Assembly: GCF_026735135.1 (NCBI RefSeq)
Contig: NZ_JAPQER010000001.1
Coordinates: 813,500 to 877,499, forward strand
Origin: Clostridium aestuarii
Lineage (GTDB): Bacteria > Bacillota > Clostridia > Clostridiales > Clostridiaceae
Direction: 5' to 3'
DNA length: 64,000 nt
Shown here: one piece after another, positions 35,375 through 44,282 of the stretch
Layout: each line of letters begins with the position of its first letter
How positions within the stretch are numbered: position 1 is the stretch's first letter
The notes under the pieces: generated by a model
Databases searched by the model: none
Told to the model about the DNA's origin: nothing
What the model saw: only the letters and a program-made list of their open reading frames with translations
Program-made: the position numbers and the translations under genes

Positions 35375-36510
35375 TTTAGCACTCTCCTCCTAGCTGCTGC
35401 TATAGATATAATCATACATAAAACTATTCCTATCCACATAGATGCAATATTAGAATTAACTGCATCCATATTTGAACCGTATATGGAATTAAACATTGCA
35501 TTATGAGCCATAGTATTTGGTACAAAATGTATTATTTTATTATAAACTCCATTATTATTTATGAGTTTTACATATCCACCAGATATAAAAGTACAAACTA
35601 TAACAAGTATATTTATAACACCAGAAGTCTTATCAGCCTTTCCACCTAATACAATTACTACCATACCTATAAAATTTGATAGTATAGACATAGTGAATAT
35701 AATAAATACTATTAATCCTATATTATTTCCGTAATTAGCTTTAAAAGCATATTTTGCAATTAACATTAATATTATTCCTTCAATAAAAACAGTGAGTATA
35801 GATGATGCAATATATCCAAGTAAGATTTGTGTTTTTTGTGTTGGAGTAATCTGAACCCTTCTCCCCTCTTCTTCTTCATATATCTGTGATATTGCATCAC
35901 TTCCATAAAAAGCTCCATACATAAGAATCATAACTAGCATAGTTACAGCATAATAATCTATAGCTTTTGGAATCTTTCCACTAATATCAATAGATGCATC
36001 AATTATGATGTTATTTTCTCCTACATAACCACCCTTTCCACCTATGGTATAAGACGCATAAACTGCATTAGCACCATTAACAAATCCATTTAAAATATTT
36101 TTTACAATTTCTGTTTGTATGGTATTTCTTTCGTTATATACAGATATATAAGCTTTTCCACCTTTTTTTATATTCTTTGTAAAATTATTATCCAAATATA
36201 CAAACGTTCTTCTCTCATTAGTTTTTATGGAATTAAGACCTTCTTTTTTGCTATTTACTTTTTTTAATTCTATTAAATCCTTAACTTTATCAGATGTTAT
36301 ATATTTTTCAAATTGTTTAGAAATCTCGCCTTTGTCTTCATTATAATAATATACCTGTGCTCTGCTTATGTTTCCTGGAATGTATTCATTATTTAGTGCT
36401 GTACCAAGTATTAATATAAGAACTATAGGAAGAAGTAACATATTAATCAAAGTCTTTTTATCTCTAAAATTTCTTTTTAAATTGTAAAATATTATATATA
36501 AAATCTTCAT
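35371..36510 (-). CDS. ABC-2 type transporter permease (first)
   Basis: 379 residues with the same design as the next gene. An N-terminal helix MLLLPIVLILILGTALNNEY is followed by an external loop with VFVYLDNNFTK-like RTFVYLDNNFTKNIKKGG, then five helices including YYAVTMLVMILMYGAFYGSD. The conserved EEEEGRRVQITPTQK lies between helices. It overlaps the second permease by 4 bases and follows the ATPase by 11, so the three are one operon. Confidence 0.85.
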   Translation of the reverse strand: MKILYIIFYNLKRNFRDKKTLINMLLLPIVLILILGTALNNEYIPGNISRAQVYYYNEDKGEISKQFEKYITSDKVKDLIELKKVNSKKEGLNSIKTNERRTFVYLDNNFTKNIKKGGKAYISVYNERNTIQTEIVKNILNGFVNGANAVYASYTIGGKGGYVGENNIIIDASIDISGKIPKAIDYYAVTMLVMILMYGAFYGSDAISQIYEEEEGRRVQITPTQKTQILLGYIASSILTVFIEGIILMLIAKYAFKANYGNNIGLIVFIIFTMSILSNFIGMVVIVLGGKADKTSGVINILVIVCTFISGGYVKLINNNGVYNKIIHFVPNTMAHNAMFNSIYGSNMDAVNSNIASMWIGIVLCMIISIAAARRRVLK

Positions 36511-36521
36511 AGTTCTCCCTC

Positions 36522-37454
36522 CTAGTCTCGTAATTTTCTACCTGTAAGTGTTAAAAACACACCTTCTAAAGTTGGTTTATCTACGTTTATTTTATTTATA
36601 TCCGAACCACTATTTACAATACCATCTATTATCTTTCCCAAATTCTTACTATCCTTTTTTGAAACTATTTCTATACAATTTTCATTTATAACACATTCTT
36701 TTACCCCTTGTATCTTTTTTATAGTATCTACTATAGTGTAGTTAATACTGGAAAGTTCCATGGTTACTTTATCTTCTGTGGAAATAAGTGCTTTTAACTC
36801 ATCCTTTGTACCCCTTGCAATTACTTTTCCTTTATCCATTATTACTATAATATTACATATTTTTTCTATTTCCTCCATATAATGTGATGTATATATTACT
36901 GTAGAACCAAGTTCATTTAGTTTCTTTACAGTGTTTAATATATGATTCCTTGATTGCGGATCTATTCCAACTGTAGGTTCATCCATAATTATTAATTTAG
37001 GTTTATGCACTATGGCACAAGCAATGTTAAGCCTTCTCTTCATTCCTCCAGAATATTGTTTTGGATAATCTTTTCTTCTATCCCACAGTCCTGTAAACTC
37101 CAAAGCTTCTTTTACACTATTCTTTAATTTTTCACCTTTAAGATCATACAACCTACCAAAAAAAGTAATATTTTCATAGGCACTTAAATCTTCAAACAAA
37201 GCAACATCTTGTGGAACAACTCCTATTTGAGACTTTATTTCCATTTCATTTGCCCATAAATCTTTACCAAAAACTTTTATTTCACCTGAATCTATTTTTG
37301 AAAGTCCTATTATAGTATTTATAGTTGTAGTTTTCCCTGCTCCATTAGGACCTAACAGTCCAAATATTTGACCTTGTTTTATAGATAAACTTACATTATC
37401 CACCGCTAAAAACTCTTTATATCTTTTTATTAAATTTTTCACTTCAAGTATCAT
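36522..37454 (-). CDS. ABC transporter ATP-binding protein, drug-export type
   Basis: 310 residues. Walker A is GLLGPNGAGKTTTIN, the Q-loop VPQDVALFEDLS, the signature YSGGMKRRLN, Walker B LIIMDEPTVGID and the H-switch TSHYMEE. A C-terminal extension of about 80 residues (STEDKVTMELSSIN onward) is common in DrrA/LnrL-type ATPases. It opens the operon ATPase-permease-permease. The promoter region at 37460-37580 lies just past a strong terminator. Confidence 0.9.
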   Translation of the reverse strand: MILEVKNLIKRYKEFLAVDNVSLSIKQGQIFGLLGPNGAGKTTTINTIIGLSKIDSGEIKVFGKDLWANEMEIKSQIGVVPQDVALFEDLSAYENITFFGRLYDLKGEKLKNSVKEALEFTGLWDRRKDYPKQYSGGMKRRLNIACAIVHKPKLIIMDEPTVGIDPQSRNHILNTVKKLNELGSTVIYTSHYMEEIEKICNIIVIMDKGKVIARGTKDELKALISTEDKVTMELSSINYTIVDTIKKIQGVKECVINENCIEIVSKKDSKNLGKIIDGIVNSGSDINKINVDKPTLEGVFLTLTGRKLRD

Positions 37455-37582
37455 TACACATTGCCTTCCTTCTATAATTTAATCCTTTGATAATATAATA
37501 CTAAAATTACCATTTTCTCGGTAGTGATAAAAATCACAAATATAATATGACAAATATCATATTATACCTAGTAAAAAATAAG

Positions 37583-37630
37583 GGAATGGTTTGTAACGTT
37601 TTAATTAATCAAAACGTTACAAACCATTCC
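37583..37630 (-). terminator. Perfect 20-bp hairpin after the MerR-methyltransferase gene
   Basis: GGAATGGTTTGTAACGTTTT pairs along all 20 bases with 37611-37630 around an 8-base loop, and CTTATTTTTTACT follows on the minus strand. It isolates the ABC operon from the upstream gene. Confidence 0.88.
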
Positions 37631-37698
37631 TCTTATACAAAACAAAATACAAATGAACAATTTTTAGCCTAAAAATACATAAGGTTTAGTATACTTTA

Positions 37699-38763
37699 TT
37701 ATTTTTTATTATCAATACTTATTACAAAATTTAGTTTATCAATTTTATTTTTAACTAACCTCTTGTTATACTTATTAAACTCTGTTTCTAATTTCTCTAT
37801 ATCCGAGTAGTATTCATCTCTTATCTCTTCAATTTGTTCATTTGTAAATTCATTTATTAAATTTTCTTTTTTTACATCATTTTCAAACATCAAGTCTCCA
37901 ATAACAATCCTCCCATCATCTTTTAACACTCTTACCATTTCTTTAATAGCAAGATTTTTCTCCATATCATTTAAATGATGAAAAGCATATGTAGAAACAA
38001 TAACATCGAATTGATTATTATTAAAAGGTATTTTTAAAAATTCTCCTAATCTTACTTTTAAATTAGGGAATTTTTGTTTTGCCACATTCAGCATTTCTCT
38101 TGATTGATCTATACCTATAATATTGTATCCCTTATTTAAATATTTCTCCGAAAGATTCCCTGTTCCTACCCCTATATCAAGAACCTTAATTCTATTTATA
38201 TCTTTATCGATATTTTTAACTGATTTTTCATATACTGTTTGTAATATTTTATCGTAATTTTTATATATTTTTAGACTTCCTATATTTTTTCTAATTGATA
38301 TATCATAAGTTTTAGCCCAATCATTAAAATTCCATCTATCTTTCCAGTTATCTTTAATACATCTTACTTGATGAATTTTTTTTACAGATTCTATTATTTT
38401 ATCTATATATTCTTTATCATCAGATTCATACATTTCATCCATTAATTCTTCAATAGAATCTTTCAATAGTCTTACTCTATCCATTTCATTATTCAGTATT
38501 TCCCATTGCTTATAAAAATGTTCTAATACATTATCCTTATAGTTTTTATTTAAAATATGTTCTATATCTTCTATTGAAAAACCTAATACCCTATACATAA
38601 GTATAGTTTGTATTCTAACTAAATGCTCCTTGGTATAATATCGATAGTTATTTGTGTTATCTCTATAAGCCTTTACTAACCCTTTCTTCTCATAAAATCT
38701 TAATTTATTTGTAGTTATATTAAAAACCTGAGCTACTTCATTAATTGAATATTTTTTATTCAT
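37699..38763 (-). CDS. MerR-family regulator fused to a SAM-dependent methyltransferase
   Basis: 354 residues with two domains. Residues 1-75 are a MerR DNA-binding head (YSINEVAQVFNITTNKLRFY, then EKKGLVKAYRDNTNNYRYY) followed by a coiled-coil dimerisation helix to about 120. Residues 165-310 are a class I methyltransferase with SAM motif VLDIGVGTGNLSEKYL, acidic GIDQSREMLN and the type-11 motif STYAFHHLNDMEKN. The C-terminal tail is charged. A methyltransferase in the place of the usual effector domain suggests that SAM or its substrate controls DNA binding. It lies upstream of the ABC/two-component cluster. Confidence 0.82.
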   Translation of the reverse strand: MNKKYSINEVAQVFNITTNKLRFYEKKGLVKAYRDNTNNYRYYTKEHLVRIQTILMYRVLGFSIEDIEHILNKNYKDNVLEHFYKQWEILNNEMDRVRLLKDSIEELMDEMYESDDKEYIDKIIESVKKIHQVRCIKDNWKDRWNFNDWAKTYDISIRKNIGSLKIYKNYDKILQTVYEKSVKNIDKDINRIKVLDIGVGTGNLSEKYLNKGYNIIGIDQSREMLNVAKQKFPNLKVRLGEFLKIPFNNNQFDVIVSTYAFHHLNDMEKNLAIKEMVRVLKDDGRIVIGDLMFENDVKKENLINEFTNEQIEEIRDEYYSDIEKLETEFNKYNKRLVKNKIDKLNFVISIDNKK

Positions 38764-38918
38764 ATATAATTTCCTCCCTAAAGTATTATCTGTTTTAAGT
38801 ATAAACTTTAGTCTAAGGCTAAGGTCAATATATTATTTTAAATAAAAAAGAAGCTGCAGATTTATATCCACAACTCCTCTTATATATATTGTTCTATCAC
38901 AACAAATTTAATTTAACT

Positions 38919-38978
38919 GGAACTTTGTATTAACAAGGTTCCACTCATCATTACAGCTAATTGTTAACTTTTAGCTGT
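38919..38978 (-). terminator. Two small hairpins after glmS
   Basis: ACAGCTAA / TTAGCTGT (38953-38960 with 38971-38978) begins a few bases past the glmS stop, followed by GGAAC-TTGT / ACAA-GTTCC (38919-38942). Neither has a long U run, so termination is plausible but not certain. Confidence 0.5.
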
Positions 38979-38984
38979 ATTTCC

Positions 38985-40811
38985 TTATTCAACCGTTACA
39001 GATTTTGCCAAATTTCTTGGCTTGTCTACGTCACAGCCTTTTTTAATTGATACATAATAAGATAGTAATTGTAATGGTATTACTGAAAGTACTGGTGCTA
39101 AAATTGGCATAACTCTTGGAATATATATAACTTCATCTACTGTTTTTTCTATATAATCATGTTCTTCCATTGCTATACCAAAAACATATGCACCTCTTGT
39201 TTTAACTTCCTTAACATTACTTACCATCTTTTCAAACAAATCTTCTTGAGTAGCTAATGCAATTACTACTGTACCATCCTCTATTAAAGCAATTGGTCCA
39301 TGTTTAAGTTCTCCACCTGCATAAGATTCTGAGTGGATATAAGATATTTCCTTAAGCTTTAACGACCCTTCCATTGCTACTGCATAATCAAGACCTCTTC
39401 CAAGGAAGAACATATCTTTTTCTTCATAAATTTTATCTGCAAGCTTTTTAATTATTTCTTTATTATTTAATACTTCTGCTGCTCTTTCTGAAAGATTTAA
39501 TAATCCATCCTTAATCTTCTTTATTTCACTTTCTCTTACTGACTGTTTCATTTCAGCTAAGTATAAAGCAATTATATACATTGCTATAAGCTGAGTTACA
39601 TAAGCTTTTGTTGAAGCAACAGCTATTTCTGGACCAGCCCAAGTATATAATACATCATCAGCTTCTCTTGATACTGAGCTTCCAACAACATTTGTTACGG
39701 CTATAACTCTTGCATTTTCTTTCTTAGCAAGTCTTAATGCAGCAAGAGTATCTGCTGTTTCTCCTGATTGACTTATAACAATCATTAAAGTTTTTTCAGT
39801 AATTAATGGATCTCTATATCTAAATTCTGATGCAATATCAACTTCAACAGGTACTTTAGCAAGTTTTTCTATAACAGACTTTCCTATTACTCCCGCATGA
39901 TACGCTGTTCCACATGCAACTATATAAATTCTATCTACATCTTGTAATTGTTCTTTAGTAAGTGTTATGCTATCTAATTTTATCTTTTCACCTTTAACAA
40001 TCCTTGAAGTTAAAGTATCTTTTATTGCTTTTGGTTGCTCATGAATCTCTTTAAGCATAAAGTGATCATATCCACCTTTTTCAGCAGCATCTGCATCCCA
40101 TGTTACATGGAATATTTCTTTATCTATAACATTTTTATTTTCATCTACTAAAGTTACACCCTCACCACTCATGACTACATATTCATTATCATCAAGTAAA
40201 TATACATCCCTTGTATAATTTAAAACTGCTGGAATATCTGACGCTATAAAGCTTTCATTTTCTCCAACTCCTACTATAAGAGGGCTGTCCTTTCTAACTG
40301 CAACAATTTTATCTGGTTCATTCTTTAAAAGAACACCTATAGCATAACTACCTTCCATTTTCTTAGTAGCCTTTATTACTGCATCTAATAAATCACCTTT
40401 ATAGTAGTAATCTACAAGATGAGGTATAACTTCTGTATCTGTATCAGAAACAAATTTATATCCTTCTGATGTTAACCAATCTCTTAAAACAATATAATTT
40501 TCAATTATACCATTATGAACAACAGCTATTGTTCCACTCTCATTTGTATGAGGATGTGAATTTTTATTTGATGGTTCACCGTGAGTTGCCCATCTTGTGT
40601 GACCTATACCTATTGAACCAGTAAATTCATTTTTCTTAAGCTTTTCTTGCAAATTAGCAAGTCTTCCTTTGCATTTTTCAACTTTTATTTTTCCATCCTC
40701 TATTACAGCTATTCCTGCTGAATCATATCCTCTATATTCTAACTTCGATAATCCTTCTAACAAAACTGGTGATGCCTTTCTTGGTCCTAAATATCCAACT
40801 ATTCCACACAT
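38985..40811 (-). CDS. glmS: Glutamine-fructose-6-phosphate aminotransferase
   Basis: The 608-residue enzyme makes glucosamine-6-phosphate from fructose-6-phosphate and glutamine, the first step to UDP-GlcNAc. The N-terminal nucleophile is CGIVGYLGPRKASPVLLEGL. The glutaminase domain has GIGHTRWATHGEPS and the two SIS domains include ISQSGETADTLAALRLAKK and the C-terminal PRNLAKSVTVE. Length is standard. The leader carries a glmS ribozyme (40885-41149), so the product GlcN6P should trigger cleavage of its own mRNA. glmM lies 3.5 kb away on the same strand. Confidence 0.96.
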   Translation of the reverse strand: MCGIVGYLGPRKASPVLLEGLSKLEYRGYDSAGIAVIEDGKIKVEKCKGRLANLQEKLKKNEFTGSIGIGHTRWATHGEPSNKNSHPHTNESGTIAVVHNGIIENYIVLRDWLTSEGYKFVSDTDTEVIPHLVDYYYKGDLLDAVIKATKKMEGSYAIGVLLKNEPDKIVAVRKDSPLIVGVGENESFIASDIPAVLNYTRDVYLLDDNEYVVMSGEGVTLVDENKNVIDKEIFHVTWDADAAEKGGYDHFMLKEIHEQPKAIKDTLTSRIVKGEKIKLDSITLTKEQLQDVDRIYIVACGTAYHAGVIGKSVIEKLAKVPVEVDIASEFRYRDPLITEKTLMIVISQSGETADTLAALRLAKKENARVIAVTNVVGSSVSREADDVLYTWAGPEIAVASTKAYVTQLIAMYIIALYLAEMKQSVRESEIKKIKDGLLNLSERAAEVLNNKEIIKKLADKIYEEKDMFFLGRGLDYAVAMEGSLKLKEISYIHSESYAGGELKHGPIALIEDGTVVIALATQEDLFEKMVSNVKEVKTRGAYVFGIAMEEHDYIEKTVDEVIYIPRVMPILAPVLSVIPLQLLSYYVSIKKGCDVDKPRNLAKSVTVE

Positions 40812-40884
40812 ATTCTTTTCTCCCTCTTAATTTTATTTTTGATATAACGTAAATTTAAGGGAAGCTTGTATCTTTATTTAGTGC

Positions 40885-41149
40885 CTGATTGAACTTGTAC
40901 TGAAAATCACTTCTCAGTTTTATCAATCGCTAACGGTAGCACAATCCCGTGAGGCATCCGCCGAATCTTCGATAAACCCCATCCTCGTCAACTTAAGCAG
41001 ATATCCAAAATCTTTGATTTTGTGATAGTCGCTTACTCAAGCGTTAGCTTGAGTTTCCTTTATCCTTCTCAAATCTTTGATTTGGCTAGTGGAACTTACT
41101 CAGTCCCTAGACTGAGTTTACTTTATTTATTCACTTAAGTTCTGGCGCT
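40885..41149 (-). ncRNA. glmS ribozyme/riboswitch with enlarged P1
   Basis: The conserved cleavage segment AGCGCCAGAACTTAAG lies at the 5' end; the scissile bond is just before the G at 41148. The catalytic core follows as CTTAAGTTGACGAGGATGGG, TTTATCGAAGATTCGGCGGA and TGCCTCACGGG, matching the B. subtilis ribozyme in order. A later CTGAGAAGTGATTTTCAG hairpin fits P4. P1 is formed by 41134-41141 pairing with 40990-40997, and 136 bases are inserted in its loop instead of a short loop. GlcN6P binding would cut the leader and destabilise the glmS message. Confidence 0.92.
41011..41128 (-). repeat. Two related 55-base units inside the ribozyme P1 arm
   Basis: Plus-strand units at 41011-41065 and 41074-41128 share TCTTTGATTT at the start and TTACTCA - hairpin - TGAGTTT - CTTTAT later, 63 bases apart. 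The hairpin loops differ (AGCGTTAGCT against GTCCCTAGAC) while both stems stay paired, which suggests duplication followed by divergence under pressure to keep the helix. Confidence 0.7.
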
Positions 41150-41401
41150 TAATTCAATTTAACCTTATACAATTAACTTAATTGTATTAATAAAATATTG
41201 ATTTTCTTCTCCTCCTTTTCTTTAACTTATCCTTATCTGTCCCGCTCGATTGTCATTCATTTTCTATACAAGCTTCTTATACATTATATTTTACATTATA
41301 TTATACGTCAATAAGTTACAAACCGTTTCAATTTTTACCCAATAAATTTTAAATTACAAATACAAATATAACAACTATGAAAAAACACTTATAAAAAAAA
41401 C

Positions 41402-41446
41402 AAGGAAATAGAATTACACCTTACATAAATGCAATCCTATTTCCTT
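41402..41446 (-). terminator. Terminator after the M20 amidohydrolase gene
   Basis: A stem AAGGAAATAG / CTATTTCCTT with a 25-base loop is followed on the minus strand by GTTTTTTTTAT. It lies 21 bases past the stop at 41467. Confidence 0.78.
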
Positions 41447-41466
41447 AATTAATTTTATCTAAAAAA

Positions 41467-42624
41467 TTATTTATTTAAAAAATCCTGTGCATACTGTACA
41501 TAAAGTGATGAACCAATTTCAAGTGCTTCTTCATCAACAGTGTAATGAGGGTGATGCTGTGGATAGCACGCATTTTTATTTTGATTTTTTACCCCAACTA
41601 ATGCTAGTACACCAGGTACTTCATTTAGGTATTCTGCGAAATCTTCTCCACCCATAATTTTTTCAATAACTACAGATTTTGCACCAATTTTCTCCAAAGA
41701 ACCTTCTGCTAATTTTGAATATTCCTGATTATTAATCACTACAGGAGTTGCAAAAAAATATTCAAGTTCAGCTTCTGCTCTAAAACTAGAAGCCGTATCT
41801 TTAGCTAATCTTTCTATCATTTCAGGAAACGCATCTCTTATTTCAGGATTAAAAGATCTTGTAGTACCAGTTAAAACGCCTTCACTAGCAATAACATTAA
41901 ATCTTGTACCTGAATTAATAGATCCAACACTCACAACAGCGGGTTGTAATGGATTCAATTCCCTACTAACAATAGTTTGCAAATTCATAACTATAGCTGA
42001 AGAAGCCACAGCTGTATCTATTCCTTGATGAGGCGCTGAACCATGACCGCCTTTACCTTTTATCTTAATAGTAAATAAATCCGCTGAAGCCATTAATGGT
42101 CCTGGTTGGACACATACAGAGCCACATTCTATATCGCTCCATACATGCATACCAAATATCCCATCCACGCCTTCAAGAGCCCCAGCTTCTATCATCATTT
42201 TAGCCCCTTTGGCAACCTCTTCTGCTGGCTGAAATAATAATCTTACTGTACCATTAAGTTCCTTTTTAATATCATTTAAAACCATAGCTGCCCCTAAAAG
42301 CATAGATATATGACAGTCATGTCCGCAAGCATGCATAAATCCTTCATTTTTTGATTTGAATTCACAATCATTTAATTCAGTAACGGATAATGCATCTATA
42401 TCAGCTCTTAAAGCTACAGTTTTCCCAGGATTTCCACCTTTAATTTCAGCAATAATTCCTGTACCAGCAATACTTTTATATTCTATGCCCAGTTTATCTA
42501 ATTCTTCTTTAATCATTTTAATTGTATTATACTCATTCAAACTGGCTTCAGGATACTGATGAAATTTTCTTCTTAAATCTATAATACTTTGTTTGTAATT
42601 TTTAGTCATTTCTCTTATTGTCAT
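41467..42624 (-). CDS. M20-family metallo-amidohydrolase (hippurate hydrolase/aminoacylase-like)
   Basis: 385 residues in the IAA-amidohydrolase/HipO branch of M20D. The metal-binding residues are in MHACGHDCHISMLLG and LLFQPAEEVAKGAKMMIEAG, HVW in GMHVWSDIE, and the late histidine in YPQHHPHYTVDEEAL. The dimerisation domain has KGKGGHGSAPHQGIDT. These enzymes remove acyl groups from amino acids or related amides. It is 44 bases downstream of a membrane transporter gene, so the pair probably imports and deacylates a peptide-like or N-acyl compound. GGGGGCG site before ATG. Confidence 0.87.
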   Translation of the reverse strand: MTIREMTKNYKQSIIDLRRKFHQYPEASLNEYNTIKMIKEELDKLGIEYKSIAGTGIIAEIKGGNPGKTVALRADIDALSVTELNDCEFKSKNEGFMHACGHDCHISMLLGAAMVLNDIKKELNGTVRLLFQPAEEVAKGAKMMIEAGALEGVDGIFGMHVWSDIECGSVCVQPGPLMASADLFTIKIKGKGGHGSAPHQGIDTAVASSAIVMNLQTIVSRELNPLQPAVVSVGSINSGTRFNVIASEGVLTGTTRSFNPEIRDAFPEMIERLAKDTASSFRAEAELEYFFATPVVINNQEYSKLAEGSLEKIGAKSVVIEKIMGGEDFAEYLNEVPGVLALVGVKNQNKNACYPQHHPHYTVDEEALEIGSSLYVQYAQDFLNK

Positions 42625-42668
42625 ATATATCGCCCCCTAAATATTTTAAAAATTAAATTATATATAAA

Positions 42669-43853
42669 TTATAATAATTTTACAAAGAAACCAGCTATAA
42701 CTACTGATGCTATTGTAACAGAGGTAAAACCTGCTACTAGCATTTTTGGAAGCATATCTTCAACTACATATTCTTTTTCTTCTTTTGTCTTACATACAGA
42801 GTTGATTGCTTCATGAGTTAAAATATAATCTGCTGGAAATCCATATAGTGCAGTAAGTGTACAAGCAAATGCCATTTCCTTTGAAAAACCTAATGCTTTT
42901 CCTAGTATTAAAGACACAATATACATACCAATTACACCTAGAATAATTATTCCAAATAATGGAATAGATATTTCCTTTAACATAGCTGGTGTAGCTTTGG
43001 AAAGATTAGTAAATATAAATGCCATAAGTATAGTTATAAGAAACCCAAAAGCATTAGCTTTATTTAATGCTTGTTCTTCTAAGAATCCTAGTTCACAAGC
43101 AATAACACCAAAAATTAAACAAACTACAAAAGCATTAATATGGATAACAGGCGCAAATCTTGAAGCAAGCCAAGCTATAATACCTAATTTTAATAATATA
43201 ACATATGGAGTTTGAAATTCTTTTGGTAATGGTGGAATAAGTTTTTTGCGAGGTGCAGATGCTTCACATACAACCTCAGCTTTAGGTAAATTTATTTTTT
43301 CTCCACCGCCTCTATAAATATCACGTACACGTTTAGCTTCTTTTTTAAGACAAAAAGCTGAAATTGGATATCCAACAAATCCTTGCATTATATACATACA
43401 AGTAGCAAGTACAGCAATAGAGGGTAATCCTTTATCTGATGCAGCCTTAGCCATTAATATTGATGCTACAACACCACCAGTAAGTGGAGGAGTACCAGCT
43501 ACTACAGTTGACCAGCCAAATAATGCTTTACCAACAGTTAACGTCATAACACATATACCTATAATACCAGTAAGTGACATTAGTACTGTTCTCCATTGAG
43601 CTAATAATTCTTTTAAACTCATTAATGTTCCTAGATGTACTAACAATAAATATATAGAAACATATACGATTGGTTTTGCAAATGAACCTTGTTCAACTAT
43701 ATTTTTGGGTAGAAAAGTCCAAAATCCTATTAAAAATAATACTGCAGATACAAAAACAGAAGGAATAAAAGCCTTTGTTTTCATGGAAACAATTTCTCCA
43801 GCAGTAAGAATAATTAAGATGATAGTGAATGCCCCGATTACACTATAAGTCAT
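42669..43853 (-). CDS. Polytopic membrane protein, probable carboxylate/amino-acid transporter
   Basis: 394 residues with about eleven hydrophobic segments and a charged central loop (about 180-215, EKINLPKAEVVCEA). Pieces such as PPLTGGVVASILMAKAASDK and TALYGFPADYILTHEAINS recall GltS-like sodium/carboxylate symporters, but the match is not strong. It precedes the M20 amidohydrolase in what looks like a two-gene operon, so its substrate may be the compound that the hydrolase cleaves. GGGGGCAAC precedes the ATG. Confidence 0.65.
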   Translation of the reverse strand: MTYSVIGAFTIILIILTAGEIVSMKTKAFIPSVFVSAVLFLIGFWTFLPKNIVEQGSFAKPIVYVSIYLLLVHLGTLMSLKELLAQWRTVLMSLTGIIGICVMTLTVGKALFGWSTVVAGTPPLTGGVVASILMAKAASDKGLPSIAVLATCMYIMQGFVGYPISAFCLKKEAKRVRDIYRGGGEKINLPKAEVVCEASAPRKKLIPPLPKEFQTPYVILLKLGIIAWLASRFAPVIHINAFVVCLIFGVIACELGFLEEQALNKANAFGFLITILMAFIFTNLSKATPAMLKEISIPLFGIIILGVIGMYIVSLILGKALGFSKEMAFACTLTALYGFPADYILTHEAINSVCKTKEEKEYVVEDMLPKMLVAGFTSVTIASVVIAGFFVKLL

Positions 43854-43997
43854 GATAAGTTGCCCCCTTTATTTGATTTTTTCTAATTTTTATAAATTGT
43901 ACTAGCTTAAATGCATTGTGTCAACAGGGTGTGAATGTACATAAATTTCCTTAAATATAACAATATATATATTTTACCAAAATACATGAAATATCTT

Positions 43998-44039
43998 ATT
44001 CTAAAGAATTTTAATTTGAATATTAAAATTCTTTAGAAT
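43998..44039. promoter_or_regulatory. Perfect 18-bp AT-rich palindrome in the 43854-44282 gap
   Basis: ATTCTAAAGAATTTTAAT pairs over all 18 bases with 44022-44039 around a 6-base loop, 145 bases upstream of the transporter start. No U run follows, so it is more like an operator or an mRNA structure. The remaining gap is extremely AT-rich with no gene seen. Confidence 0.5.
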
Positions 44040-44230
44040 GAATATTCAAAACTAAGATAACATTTACATAAAACAATTTGAAAAAATATTATATTTTATG
44101 GACATATTAAATGAAAAAATTATGTTCAAAAAAAATATATTCTTTAACTATATATAGATTTTGGTCAAAAAATAAAAGAAAAGAATAAAAAATTTCAAAA
44201 AAAAATATTACTAATCATGTATTATATATA

Positions 44231-44267
44231 AAAAATAGGTAGCAATATATAATTGCTACCTATTTTT
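44231..44267 (-). terminator. Terminator of glmM
   Basis: A perfect 16-bp stem AAAAATAGGTAGCAAT / ATTGCTACCTATTTTT with a 5-base loop, 16 bases past the glmM stop. Confidence 0.88.
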
Positions 44268-44282
44268 TTCTCAATTTTTAAT

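Noticed and set aside
41001..41130. CRISPR-like repeats
   Set aside because: Two 55-base units only, located inside the P1 arm of the glmS ribozyme and forming hairpins; there is no array. No CRISPR array was seen anywhere in the window.
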